Source: Stenopsyche tienmushanensis (lineage: Eukaryota > Arthropoda > Insecta > Trichoptera > Stenopsychidae). From it: DNA of 64,000 nt. The notes beneath the pieces are model-generated. The model did no database searches. It saw only the letters and a list, made by a program, of their open reading frames with translations, and was not told where the DNA came from. The position numbers and the translations under genes were made by a program. The stretch lies in assembly GCA_008973525.1 (NCBI GenBank), contig WACJ01000516.1, positions 744,001 to 808,000 of the forward strand. The letters run 5' to 3'. Shown here in pieces: positions 14,158 through 26,054 of this stretch (positions are counted from its first letter, which is position 1; each line of letters starts with the position of its first letter).

Positions 14158-14283
14158 TTTTATCCAAAATATCTCGAAACGTACTCTTTATGAAATATAA
14201 AAAAAACCGCATAACTTCAAAATCGCACAAAAAAAATTATGTGTAATATAAAAATTGTAGTCTTACAAAAAGAGGTTTGAGTG
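14158..14283 (+). mobile_element. Pogo-like element T2, right-end fragment
   Basis: This fragment matches the right end of the complete copy at 59,566-60,402. Shared runs include ACGTACTCTTTATGAAA, CCGCATAACTT and TCGCACAAAAAAA, ending in GGTTTGAGTG followed by TA at 14,284-14,285. The TA dinucleotide after the terminal GAGTG fits Tc1/mariner/pogo-type insertion. Only about 125 bases are recognisable. Confidence 0.75.
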
Positions 14284-14285
14284 TA

Positions 14286-15873
14286 TTTACTGTAGTACTT
14301 CCATAAAAAAAACTGTTCAGCCTTTATATTCACTGGAATTCCCTATTAAAATTTCTACGAAAGTGCCCTTTGACACATTCACATCGAACTCAAAGGTTAT
14401 AATACCTTCAATATTAGGCACATGAAGAGGTAAATATATGAAACAGATGTGGTGTGACCCTTTTCTTGAATGGATATTGAAGTTCTACAGTGGACTGTGA
14501 AATCATTCCAAAAATAATCTCAATGAAAATATTAAGGATTCTTGCTTTGATTACAAAATATTGTATCAAGATATGAATTTTCATTTGTCAAGATAAAAAG
14601 GATATCAATAACAACAGCTTATTCGTTTTAATATTATATATAAGAAGGATGATAAAAACTCATTATATTTCCATATTCAGCTATAATAATAGAGCTTGGA
14701 AGATCGTGAGTATACTTTTCTATGCATCATAGGATGTCTATTGTTATTTTTAAGCCATTATTAAATGTCTTGTTCCAATATGCGATGGTACTCTGGATAT
14801 TAAAGTAGATATTACGTTCATGCCGTGGCCATGTTTAAATCCAAGTTTGATATCTTTCAGTGTCTTTTAGGGCAATAATCAAAAAGTAATAAATGAGGAA
14901 GGGCCAAAGTTAAAGCGTTTCGTACTGAATGCCAACATTTCATGTTGAATGTATAAATTACAAAGTGAGAAACAGGGTCAGCTCATAAATTTCTTATGTT
15001 TAGTATTCTAGGGCTAAGATTAACTTCGAGCAACGGTGAAATTTTTAACAACTTTTTAGAAACCCAAACAAGTTGAATCTCCTGTCTAAATGTAATACAA
15101 ATCTGCCGGAATTGTGTAATAATGAGACTCGTTTCGAACATCTTTTGCACCTGTTTTATATTTTTCCTTAAATGAAGAATTCAAAAAGAGTTTTAAATTG
15201 CTTGAAATGTACTTAAAAAATTCTATAAATTAAAAAAAAAAACATGAATACGCTTCCGCAAGCTTTTATAAAAATAATGTAGAGCCTTGTCTAAGTGGAT
15301 GATGAACATTATGAGAATCTGCTGCAAAGGATCGAAAGTCTCTTTTATCAAAAAATTACTTCATCAATGTCAGCATTATTTAGAATTTATCCATGTGTCG
15401 AAAATCGATTATTAAACAGTGTTAAGCCGCCTCCAATTACCGTCTTGTGGTCTATTAAGATTAATATCAAGATCTTATCACCTTGTGTGAAATCCAATCT
15501 TCTCTTGATTGCGATACTTATTATCAATATTCAAATAACTATAGCTTTTAATGCTTGAGAAATATTGATCGGATGTTATAAATTCGCATTAATACTAATA
15601 GTTTAAAAAATATTCATACGAATAAATACGATCATACTGATTAATATTCGTAAAGAACGCCTTAATATATATCATAAATTCTTGTGAGTGCTATACGTTG
15701 AACTTCATAATCGTTGATGGGACATTCTTTGAATAATAATTTGTATATTTATGTGTTAACCCTTTAGTTACATAGTGGGTTAAAAGAAAAATATAATTTT
15801 TAAAAAATAGCTTACACTATAAGTTTAAGAAGTAGCTTACACTATAAGTTTTTAAACAATTTACCCTGTAGAG
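14286..15873. other. Intergenic DNA, no gene seen
   Basis: AT-rich DNA between a pogo-like end and a hAT element. An 87-codon open frame at 15,295-15,558 (plus) has no family resemblance. A short direct duplication of about 20 bases containing AGCTTACACTATAAGTTT occurs at about 15,810 and 15,834, just outside the hAT insertion. Confidence 0.45.
15866..15873 (+). repeat. 8-bp target-site duplication, left
   Basis: CTGTAGAG immediately left of the hAT terminus. It is identical to 17,890-17,897, showing that this element inserted as one unit and that its edges have not been rearranged since. Confidence 0.93.
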
Positions 15874-16095
15874 CAGTGCTCCGCAACCGGTGTGCCGCGG
15901 CACACTGGTGTGCCGTGAGCCGATTCAGGTGTGCCGCGGTCAAATAAGACAATATTATAACTAAAATATTTTTCAATAGTTCTCCAGCGTCTGTCACCTA
16001 TTTATGTCGCCAGACACCTAAAACCAGATATTAATATTTCTGTTCCGGGATTCATCTGTCATCGTGCTGACAGAATCAATAGAATTCAGATTGGA

Positions 16096-16577
16096 TCACT
16101 TTGGAAAACCATCAAATCACACAAAAACAAAGCCACGGGAATTCCTATTTTGGTTAGAAACGATAAAATAGCCGAAACCGATTTAGAAAAGACAAATATG
16201 CTTACAGAAACCTTGTGCCTAAATCACAAGATTTTCGAAAATATGAGCGACAGCAAAACAAAGAAAGCTGTTAACAAAGTCAATTGGGGATTTCCGTGAA
16301 AGCTCAAATAATGACATGCACAAAATTAAATTGGTAACTCCTTTGGAAATAACAAAAATCATTAGAAAACTAAAAAACAAAAAGTCCCTGGGTTTTGACA
16401 CAATCGATAATACGATAATAAAAAAATCTGCCATACATATAACTAAAATATTTTATGCGTGCCTAAATATGAGGTATTTCCCACTCATTTTCTTTGCCAA
16501 AACCAGTAATTCCTTTGCTAAAACTAGGCAAGGATAGCAACGATCCCACAAATTACCAACCGATCAGCCTACTTTAG
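16096..16577 (+). pseudogene. Jockey-type LINE reverse transcriptase fragment nested in the hAT element
   Basis: Three short reading blocks give the region between endonuclease and RT plus the RT start of a jockey-clade LINE: LWKTIKSHKNKATGIP and NDKIAETDLEKTNML at 16,096-16,210, then VTPLEITKIIRKLKNKK with SLGFDTIDNTIIKKS at 16,330-16,435, and GKDSNDPTNYQPISLL at about 16,527-16,575. The last blocks correspond to the conserved KSPGFDGI and NPTNYRPISLLS motifs. The catalytic YADD region and the whole 3' half are absent. That is unusual for a LINE insertion, which normally keeps its 3' end, so the fragment was probably cut down after insertion or captured into the hAT element. Frameshifts and stops make it inactive. 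Confidence 0.83.
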
Positions 16578-17112
16578 TCGTGTTACCGTGCTACGTCACA
16601 TTCACTCGTCTTGCGGCAGTAGTTACCATTCATTACTATTAGTTGTGTTAATGAATTTTGTATGGTTATGCGTTCTTCGTGTGATTAATATTCAATTTTA
16701 CACTTCTTTAAATATGGTATAACTAAGACTACTCTGAGTCCTGTCTGCGAAGTCCTCTCCTTGAAAGCTTGAGTTTAGACTCACTTCTGAGCTCGAGTTT
16801 GGGTATTCCACGCCTCGCAGCCGGAGTTTGTTCAAAGTGGAACAAATAAACAATCGAAAAAAAATCGTCTTTGAAATCCAACTCCACCACCCTGTGGAGT
16901 CCTTCTCGCCGATGTTACGAGGGACGTGGCAGCCGCGGGTTGTCAGAAGCTCTACGAACGAAGGTAACTGGGACTGATTGACAGAAGCATGACGAAGATA
17001 ACTGGGCCCCGGTATTCAGCTGAGGGCTCTCGCCCACGTTACAATGGATACAATTTTACGTGGAAAAGATTCGTCTTTACATACAGAAGAACCCAGCACA
17101 AGCATTGCAAAA

Positions 17113-17610
17113 ATGCCAAAGACTGTGAAAATGAAGCACAACGAAGACTACGTTCAATATGGATTCTCGTGATGTGGTGATGAAACAGCTCCAAAGCTAC
17201 AATGGATCATTTGCAGCGAACAGATATCAAACGAAGTAATAAATTAAATCGCCATCTAAATTCAAACTATCCCAGTTGCGCCAAGAGGCGTTTAGAACAA
17301 AATCAAAAAGAGAAACAATTTATGAATTCGGCCGTTACGGTTTCTGAAAAGGTTTTAGAAGCTAGCTACCGTGTTGCAAAATTAACTGCATGTCAGAAAA
17401 AACCACATACTATCGGCGAAATACTTATTAAATCAGCATGTATGGAAATTGTTTGACTTATGCTTGAGCCCAATGATGTTAAGGAAGTAAATAAAGTTTC
17501 GTTGTCTGCCGATACTGTTAAAAGACTTATTTACGACATGTCAAGCGATATTTTAGGAGCACTGATTAGAAATTTGGCTGAAAATTTTGAATCGAAAAAA
17601 AGCGCAGGTA
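17113..17610 (+). pseudogene. hAT transposase, N-terminal half (BED zinc finger, ZBED5/SCAND3-like)
   Basis: A plausible original start at 17,113 gives MPKTVKMKHNEDYVQYGFS, then a stop and a degraded BED finger (WIICSEQ, KLNRHLNSNYPS). A frame change near 17,195-17,225 follows. Open frame 17,202-17,453 reads SEKVLEASYRVAKLTAC and KKPHTIGEILIKSA, with one stop at 17,454-17,456. The same frame resumes with SLSADTVKRLIYDMSSDI. This is the order seen in ZBED5/SCAND3-like hAT proteins, stopping just before the LDESTDV catalytic block. One BED-finger cysteine appears lost. The missing C-terminal half is the part represented in the separate pseudogene at 52.3-53.4 kb. Confidence 0.87.
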
Positions 17611-17889
17611 TCACATTAATTTGTCATTATTTTATAATAATTATTAAGATTGCACAAAAGTAAATATAGTATAGTTTTTATGTATGTGTACATAGGAAAT
17701 AAAAAAATTAAATTTATTGTAAAATTGTATAAAATATTTAAGCCCTTTTAGAGTCTTTTTTTATGAACTATGGGGAGAGCTGTTTTAGAATAAATAAATC
17801 AATATCTATTATTTTTGGCTTTTGGTGTGCCGCGAAATTTAAAGAAGAGCTTTGGTGTGCCGTGGGCGAGAAAACGTTGCGGAGCACTG

Positions 17890-17897
17890 CTGTAGAG
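17890..17897 (+). repeat. 8-bp target-site duplication, right
   Basis: CTGTAGAG immediately right of the hAT terminus, identical to the left flank at 15,866-15,873. Confidence 0.93.
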
Positions 17898-18034
17898 CAC
17901 AAACAAAAGTCTAAATTTGACTGAATATTTGTAGTTATGCTTAATTCAACGAAATTTTGTACTTATCGTTTTCTTGACTTCTTTTTATTGTAGATGATGA
18001 GAGGATGAAAATATGATTTTTTAAAATTAAAATT

Positions 18035-18678
18035 CAGTATACTCCCGATTATTCGAGCTAGTGCTGGAGAGAAAGGACGTGGATATTTGAAAAACACGGA
18101 TAATCCGAATCATCAAAATGTTTTGAATATAGTGATCCTTAGTAGCTAATACCAAGCGTTAACAAAATATTAAAAAAAATGTATACGAGTACAATTTTTA
18201 AATAAATTTCTAAAGCTATTATATCATTACATCAAATCCTCTTTGTTCAGTGTATTCTAGCAATGCTTCAACATTATTAAACGTCGTTTTTCCTATCTAC
18301 GTTTTCAAAACATTTTAAATTATCCAATAATCCACATATTTCGGATACAGTAAGCCCACGGTAATCCAGCTCCAGTCTAATCCGGCACCCTCTGTACTCC
18401 GACATTCCAATAAAGTAAAGCACATGTGTACAACAAAGCTTTGTTTATATTTTAAAAAATGCAAAAGTGTGATTCTGGACCGCCTAAATCGTAATGAATA
18501 CTTTGGTAAGTTGACAATTAAGAGACAATATTTCAAGAAAGCTAAACATCCAGATTTGGTGAAAGCTTTGTATATGTGATTTCTTCAGAAAAAAAACAGA
18601 TATACGCTTATTTCTGAGCCCATATTGGCCATTAAGTTGTACAAGGAGATCCGCACCAGGATAATCGAGAGTTCATTG
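18035..18678 (+). mobile_element. Rearranged Tigger/pogo-like element T1, copy B
   Basis: The element runs from CAGTATACTCCCGATTAT at 18,035 to a complementary end, ATAATCGAGAGTTCATTG, at 18,661-18,678, followed by TA. The plus strand at 18,537-18,655 encodes FKKAKHPDLVKALYM, a stop, FLQKKNRYTLISEPIL, the N-terminal HTH segment of a jerky/Tigger transposase, running straight into the right terminus. The minus strand from about 18,322 down to 18,213 encodes FENVDRKNDV and, after a frameshift, NNVEALLEYTEQRGFDVMI, a C-terminal segment running toward the left terminus. The two ends of the protein are thus in opposite orientation, as in copy A. With no catalytic core it can only have moved by using another element's transposase. 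Confidence 0.85.
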
Positions 18679-18680
18679 TA

Positions 18681-20849
18681 TGTAATTTTTGGCGTTTTCA
18701 ATTATGAAATCGCATAGTAAATATGCTATGGTCTGTATTTTGAAATGATCAGCAATTCGAGATGATTTTTGAATGTTCTAATAATTTAATGTTAATAATA
18801 AGTTTTCCATAACGTGAACAATCTTATTTAAATTTTCTATCAAATAAATCTTTTATTTTATATTTTAAATATATTAAGAAAAAAAATGTTATTCGGAAAA
18901 TCTATATGTTCTACGGACAAGCAAAAAAATGATCACATAAATCTGCCATTCCGATTAAATGGATTTAAGTTTCACAACACGTTTCGCAAGATTCGAATGA
19001 TAAATTAATACTAAGCTCCGAATACAGATAAACAACCCACTTATATTTAAAACAAGCGTTTTAATCCGTTTAAGTGATTCCAAAAATTTTCCCTCGCCAA
19101 AATGGTTTTCATTTCCGCTTTTATCTAACTATCGTGTTTCCGTCGTTCTTAATATAGATCTTTTTTTAAATCAATAGTTCTCTATTAAATAATACTAGAA
19201 AAGTTTACACGAAATAGACCTTCGAACGAAAATAGGCTTAAAATCGATAGTGTAAATAAAAGATGCAAGAAGTAAATAGAATGCAAGTGATTAAAAAAAC
19301 TGGTTCAAGGATGCATTAGAATTGCATGTTAAACGTCATGCAACAGAATGAATTACGAAAAATGACTTATTTATGCGCAACGCGAATAGAAGTGATTTAC
19401 AATAATTATCCTACTATTTGGAGCTTTGGAGGTGCATCAATAAATATAATTCATCCACAAAATAGTAAAATATACAAATTATTTCTTAAATTTAAAAATA
19501 CTATAGATATTTTACATCATATCCCAAAGGAAGTGTACCAAAAGAACTTGAAGCTTAGGTCATGAAATATCAGAGAATGAATAAGAATATTGTAGGAAGG
19601 TTTTAGGTAAAGGAAAGATGAAGGTTTTTGACTATATTCAATACGCCAGTGGACTCTTGGGGTTATAAAATCGATTGAATATGTATGTGCAACAATGTCA
19701 ACTTCGCCAAAATTGCGCCATTGCGTTGTAGAAATTTAAATTAAAGAATAAATGTAAAAAATTATATTAAATATTTTTAGAAAAATCGCCTTTGAAAATT
19801 CATTTTTTCAGTCAAATAGGTATTTAAAGAAAAAAACGTAGTAGGCCAACATTGACGATTTTTAAAAAGGTCTTCTAAATTGACGAATGTAGAGTAAAAC
19901 ACTTAAATAACAGTTTTGCTTAAATTTTACAATAAGAAATAGCCTATATATTTATTCATGTATCTTATGTTAAAATATTGTTTTGTAAACACTATTCTTT
20001 GAGCTTCAATTAGCCTTTGAATATAGCATGTTTGTCAAAATTATATCGTAATTAAGTATTGTTGGACTAGCATGATAAACTCGGTTTTTAATACTTTTCC
20101 GTTCCAACACTTTAATTATCTTTCACTCATAATACTGCAGTGATTATAAATTTGATTTTTTTGCAGTTTAATTCAAATATATTGGATATGAAACGTTTTA
20201 TAGTTGTATGTACCAAGACCTTTTGATGTTTTGGCCGATATACCCTGTATTGGTACATGATGATGCATAATTAAATCATTATACGTTTGTCTTATTGATT
20301 TATTATGACTTATAGATCTGAATTTTAGAAATGGGTTTAAAAATATTTTATGTATCATTTTTTGTTAAAATCACTCCTTTTATATTTTGATATAACTGAA
20401 AACAAATATAAAAACGTGTTTTGTAAATTGGACTAATTCCTGATTAGATTTCGATATTTATTTAGGTCTAGTGATTAATTACATCCTTATCATTCAGTTT
20501 TGACAATTTTTCAGATGTTCTCCTCAGATTCACGATAAACCAGTAATAAACGTCATAGTTTGTAATAAATTGAAATATTTGATCGACAGCCAAACCCATC
20601 CATATAAATCAAGATGATTATGTTATTGTAATCTGTATTAGTTCATCGATTTTTTTTAAAATTTAAATCAGTTGTATTTTATAAAGAAGTTGGTTTTTTA
20701 AGGTAATTTTTAAGGAAATTCTATGAAATATTGCAATCTTAACAGTTTCAGATTTTATATACTCAAGAAGAGATTTCTGCAAAGGAGTAGTGGTACTTGG
20801 ATGACGATGTCACAGCGAATTATCAAAACAGCAGAAGACTGCCAAAATA
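18681..20849. other. Intergenic DNA, no supported gene
   Basis: AT-rich sequence with dense stops. A 79-codon open frame at 19,326-19,565 (plus) has no recognisable domain. No repeat shared with the rest of the window was noticed. Confidence 0.45.
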
Positions 20850-21440
20850 GCGACAAATTGTTAAAAGGGCGGCGGGTTGTCAAAAAAGGAACTCAACGGT
20901 GATCAAAGCAAGCCATTAAGCTTAATTATCAAAATAAATGACCTCTTCGGACAACAGAGTTATCAGATCCCGACGGAGAAGAATCTCCTCGGATGGGGGA
21001 GGTTCTCTCTTCGCTTCAGGACCCCAAAATGGGAGGATCTTCGAAAAGACGACCAACTTTGAGTTCGAAAAGATGGTTCGACAAAGCGTCTACTTTCGGA
21101 TGAACCATCATCCGCACGCTCGCTTGATTTCAACTGATTAATTAAATAAATACATTGTGCCTATTGTTCAACATTTTATTGATCACCTACGGTACTTGCA
21201 TTTTGACCTCTATCACCGTACGAATTAAATCATAAACGTGTTCTGTCGTTCATCGCAGCCGACTCGTGGGTTGGGACCATTGTTGCGGATTGCGCCGCAA
21301 TCGATCGCAGTCGATCCCGCATCGCGCCGAGATGCTCTCAACAGCGGGTTCAGAAGATAGCCGACCTCTTAACCTCAGAAAAAACTGTCGAACGCTACAA
21401 TTTCTTCTGTGGTTCTTGACTTCTATTAATACTTCATAAC
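20850..21440. other. GC-balanced block beside an LTR-like copy, possibly retroelement-derived
   Basis: Composition changes sharply here from the surrounding AT-rich DNA. Two overlapping plus-strand frames of 61 and 67 codons (20,877-21,062 and 20,938-21,141) have no family match. The plus strand has an AATAAATACATTG polyadenylation-like site at about 21,144. At about 21,285-21,335 there is a string of GCGATCG/CGATCGC-type palindromes. The block abuts LTR-like copy 1 (21,460-21,819), so it may be part of a retroelement, but I found no gag, protease, RT or integrase motif. Confidence 0.35.
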
Positions 21441-21459
21441 AAACATTTTTTTAATGTAT

Positions 21460-21819
21460 TGTTACGTACGCGCTCGTCGAGATGGCCGCGCTAACACACG
21501 GGTCCATTATTATATCGGATCATATACAGCCGGATGAATGGATGGGGTTGGACGGGCGTCGAACGAAAATACTCTCTTCTCCATGTAACTTTTTATTCGG
21601 CACGAGAGAGAGGGATTTAGCTGCGGAAAGGACGTCATCCCGCAGCCAAGGTCAGCCCTTGACTCGGATGCACCCGCAAGAAGCGATCGTTCGATAATTG
21701 TAAGTGCAATGTCCCCGCAGCACTGCAGAAGATGACGCTGTTAAAATAGCACATTGCACCTGAAGAGAGATGGAAGATGTCGCTGCTAATCTGGAGGATT
21801 AAATCTGCTCAGATTAACT
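21460..21819 (-). repeat. LTR-like repeat L1, copy 1
   Basis: On the minus strand this 360-bp unit is related to 31,698-32,002 on the plus strand. Shared landmarks are CTGAGCAGATTTAAT, CAGATTAACAGCGACATCTT (one mismatch), TTTTAACAGCG, a run of pyrimidine and CTCTCTCG, and a GAATAAA polyadenylation-like signal followed by GAGAAGAGA. On the minus strand it ends in TAACA, and copy 2 begins TGTTA, which would make the 5'-TG...CA-3' inverted ends of an LTR. Flanking bases do not form a duplication, so I cannot call it a solo LTR with certainty. Internal retroelement genes were not found nearby. Confidence 0.7.
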
Positions 21820-24800
21820 GTGGGAACTGTGCCTGTGGGATATATTTTTACAATAATTATCAGTTTTATTTTGTGCATATGTTTTGAAATCATAGTACCA
21901 TTTTAATTAACATAACATTTTTTGTATTGAGATTGAAAGCTTCATGATTTTCGAAGTCATGTACATGTACTAGGGTTATATATTATAAAAATATCACGAT
22001 TTAATTAAATGAAAGATTATGAATTTATGTGCTATTTTGAGAATAACGTGGATGCAATAAATTGCGGTGTGGTTGAACTGCTCCCGTATGAAATGGGTTT
22101 TAAACAAGTAACATTTATTTGACCAAAAAGATTCATGAATCCCACAAGGCAACGATCAAAAGCTTCACGTATATACGCAATTCTTTTCGTTGTAAAAGAA
22201 TTGTTTTTGTGCTTTTATCCTTTAGAGCTTTTTGCTCGAATTGCATAATTGCTCGGATTGCATGATCAATACGTCAAAGAAAAGGACTCTCTTCGATGGG
22301 ATGATGGAAACGTATAGACAAGATACGGAAAGCGAGCTTCCGGCAGGATACCGGATCGTCGTCGGTGGTTGACATGAAGAGTCTTGGAGGGTTAGGAATA
22401 TATAAATGTGGGAACAATGGAAGAGCTGCGACAACGTGGCTTAACGGTCTTGTAAGCGGGAAACTTGTATCGGGAGGGTTTACAGTCTTCCCAGCGTGCT
22501 CGCACGGGAACGTGTGCGACCTGGGCTTTGCATATTGTAACGAGGGCTTTGCATACAATGTCGTCTCCAACCATTCCTATAATCTGTGTGCCATCCTGGA
22601 TTAAATCAGAGCGTATCGAGCCATCATTGTTTAACAAATTACGTGCAGACACCCTAATCCGTCTTTTATTATTCGCCTGGATGTATTCCAGACCGAAAAC
22701 CACACTTCCAAATACAATTTATTTTGAACAATGTAGCCATACTCTGACAATCTCGTTTGCCATAAACGATCCGAGAAATCCATATACAGGTTTGAACAGT
22801 AGCCTATTTATAAATACAGGGATGACTAGCTGCTTTTAAGCGTTGAGCTATGATAAAATATGCGCAATCCTCTTTTACATATGCCATTTTATTCTTCGAC
22901 ATCTTAGTGCTCTGTATATTTGAATATTCCTCCTTTATTTGAAGCACCAACGAAGAGCATCCTTCCTTCTTCATACTCAAAAACCTGGTCCCGCAGCGCC
23001 GCAGAAATATTCATAAGTAGTTAACATCCACGTGAACCGCGAGATCTTTCCATTTATTAGCACATTGTGTAGAGTGCTAACAATACAATACAATGCACTC
23101 TAATGCGAACTAATTGTTGGTGAAGTTAGATTACAAATTTCATCGACAATATTTTTTTATCTAATATATCACATACACACTTAAATAAAACTGGAAAAAT
23201 AATGGAGATTGAGATAGAGATAATAAACGGAGATGTAAACTGTTTCTAATGCAATATATTCTATATCGTATCATGACTGATAAGTGAGTTAAATTCTCTA
23301 GTATTTTAAGTATACTATATAGTATTCTCAATATTTACGATTTAATTACTTCTAAATCAACGTCCCTTCCAATGCAAAAAACACTTGATATATATAATGT
23401 TTAAGATGATCATTTGAATAAATATTGCATTATAAATAGAAGCACGACATTGAAAATAATGCGCTATTGAGCATCTTACGCCACATGTCCGAGCATACTC
23501 TCTCTGAATCATTCGACTACTCAGCATTTGAGTGAATACTCATCAAAGGGTTTAATAGTGTATTTTGAGATAATTTCTCGTTTATGCAGAATTTCATTTA
23601 AAAAAATGTTTAAATTAATCATAAATAATAATAGTGGTAGGAAATAGGATGCATCATGTATAGAATGAAATGACGTATTCAAAATACCATCTCATTTACA
23701 ATGTAAACTGTCATATATGACAATCATGCAATTTAAATAGCGTCCAACTTGATTTCTACATTTGCTTTGAGTTATGAATTTTAATGTAATTCATGGTTAT
23801 TTACGATATGCAGTGTAATTATTATTAAATGATAATTTTGTATAGTGAATATAAATATCAGTTGTGTGATAAGCCATTTTTAATATGGAGGATTCATATA
23901 GATATTTTATATTTATTTTTTTCAATTACCTCATCAGATTACTTTTTAATTAGATCTTTTATTGTGACAATTTTCATGGATTTATTTGATTCTTCCGTTC
24001 GTTTGATTAAAGGCAAACAAATCAAATTGCTGACTAGCTCTGAGATTGAAGTATGGTCTAATTTTATTTATAATTGAATTATACTATTGTAGAGCAAATA
24101 ATAAATGTTTCCAAAGGAGTTTCAGACACGTTAATCTCATTGTATAAATTATAAAGTCTAAATTGACTATATTATAGTTGAATCAAAAAGATTTTTCAGT
24201 TATTGCATAAGAAAATTGTTATTTTAATAACGCCGCTCATTGATGTATTAACTTGGTAATTTTTTAATTTACTATGTTTTTCGCCATTTTTACCCTTCTA
24301 AAATGTTGCTTAGATATCACTTAATTTAAACTGAACTTAGATGTATGTGTATAATGAATACATAATAGATCAACTTCTTTGAAGAAGGAATACAGATTTT
24401 TAAGAACTGAAAAGTCGATTTGTGTCAGAACAAGTACATATTTCCAAACTAAATACTCAAAAGGGCATGCACTCGGAGGATTATGTCATTACTTTTGCGG
24501 TATTCACCATCCAATATTATATATGATTATAATTTTACTGAAATAATGTAATTTTACACATGCACAAATGCTTTTAACCTGTATGGAAGGATGATCGCGT
24601 ATTTGCGGGCGAATTCCAGTGATTCAAAAAGAGCAATTTTGTTCATTGAGCACGAAGAGAGACCCTTGTCTGTTCGCATTTGCTTATCTTTATTTAGTTT
24701 TTGTTAATTTAACTAATAACAGAGTCAAGCTTATCTAATAATATCTAAGATAAAACAATATCTGAGGGAAACAACATCGATTCACGTTGCGCGATGAGAG

Positions 24801-26054
24801 TGTTAAATATAATCTTCATGCGTTGCACGTTGCTGCGATCCTAACAGGTAAATGGATTTGTATGGATAATACATGGCGGACAAGCAAATATAGCATCTAA
24901 GACTATGAAGATTTTAAATAAGCTCACTACTCAAAGGGTTAAAATACTTCAACAACGGCTTCAAAGTAGTTTGATTAAGAGTTTGTCTTCAAGATATGCT
25001 TCAAGCGCTTTAAATAAATTCGATACATAAAAAGCTATATTATCAACATTTTTCAGTGCATGAAATGAAAATAAGTACAGGGAAAACATTTCTCCTTGAA
25101 TAAATTCTAGAATTGAAGCAATGAGGTTGAAAGTATCCCATTTCTCCTTCTACTTGTAATAACTAAGAACCCTTCTGCCGCATTTCCTTTTTCAAGATGT
25201 CGGCCAATTTCCTCCTCTGTATTTTCGCAATGCACAATTTTCAAGAATGGTTTCGTTTATATTCGAAATATTTTTTCCCCACCAAAAAAAGAGAACCACA
25301 TGACAATATCGAGCTCGGTGGAATGTTTCTCGGTCATGTTAATTTGCCTTTTCGATCGTAGTTCGCGCAGACCTTGATCAAGTCATTGAAGTCTAAGTAG
25401 AAGGTAAGAATTCCGCTTGAATCTATTAATACCGATAATCGATTCACCCAGTGCACTATGTAAAGGTGTTATGGCTCACTAGGCCAAAGGCTCATGCTCT
25501 CGGCTTTATTGGGTCAAGCCCAAATCTTATCTCCTCAACAACTTACCTGTAACCTCTAACTTGGGACCACTCCGATCGATACATCAATACCCAGATAAGA
25601 TATTCCAATTTAACTAAAATATACTTTAATTCCAATAATTTCGGTCGGTTCCACTCCAAACAATCTCTTAATTAAATCGTCGGCAAACTAATGCCTACAG
25701 ATTCAATATTAATTCACCACTTATCTCAGACACGTCTGTTTGAGGAGACAGATTAAAAAAGTTAGAAGCTTTAACACTTAATTTTCCTCTTAATCCATTT
25801 GCGGCGAGTATTTGCTAACACTATTATGCCATAGGCCCTAATATGATAACATGTATGCTAACTCTTTCAATGTTGCCTTCAGCTGTTTGTATTTCAGCTC
25901 TAGCATTTTATTATTTATAAATCTTTAAAGTGAAGAGCAATTACTTTGTTTGAGTCAAAATTGCAACATCTTTAATCGGTTAACTGCCATGAAATACGGA
26001 AATGATTGGAGCTGTAAGACTTAACAATCTTTAGACGTCGTATATATACAATAT
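21820..26054. other. Intergenic DNA with one unassigned GC-balanced block (22.22-22.85 kb)
   Basis: Mostly AT-rich, with no recognised genes. At about 22,220-22,850 composition is balanced and several frames stay open on both strands: 124 codons plus at 22,465-22,839, 103 codons minus at 22,392-22,703, and 98 codons minus at 22,274-22,570. None resembles a family I know. The block contains two copies of GGGCTTTGCATA, at 22,523-22,534 and 22,544-22,555. It could be decayed coding sequence of a retroelement upstream of LTR-like copy 1, read on the minus strand, but this is inference only. The rest (22,850-26,054) shows nothing recognisable. Confidence 0.4.

Larger units (their letters stand above)
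15874..17889 (+). mobile_element. hAT element with perfect 14-bp TIRs and 8-bp target duplication
   Basis: The ends are exact inverted repeats, CAGTGCTCCGCAAC at 15,874-15,887 and its complement at 17,876-17,889. They are flanked by identical 8-bp direct repeats, CTGTAGAG, at 15,866-15,873 and 17,890-17,897. An 8-bp duplication is diagnostic of the hAT superfamily. Subterminal DNA is GC-rich and repeats GTGTGCCG/GGTGTGCC several times near both ends, which probably served as transposase binding sites. Inside are a jockey-type LINE fragment (about 16,096-16,577) and the N-terminal part of a ZBED5-like hAT transposase (17,113-about 17,610). The C-terminal transposase is missing. At 2,016 bp it is a nonautonomous, decayed insertion, although the termini are strikingly well preserved. 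Confidence 0.95.

Noticed and set aside
22465..22839. 124-codon plus-strand frame as a host gene
   Set aside because: No recognisable domain, no splice or promoter context, and overlapping open frames on both strands. Kept as an observation only.
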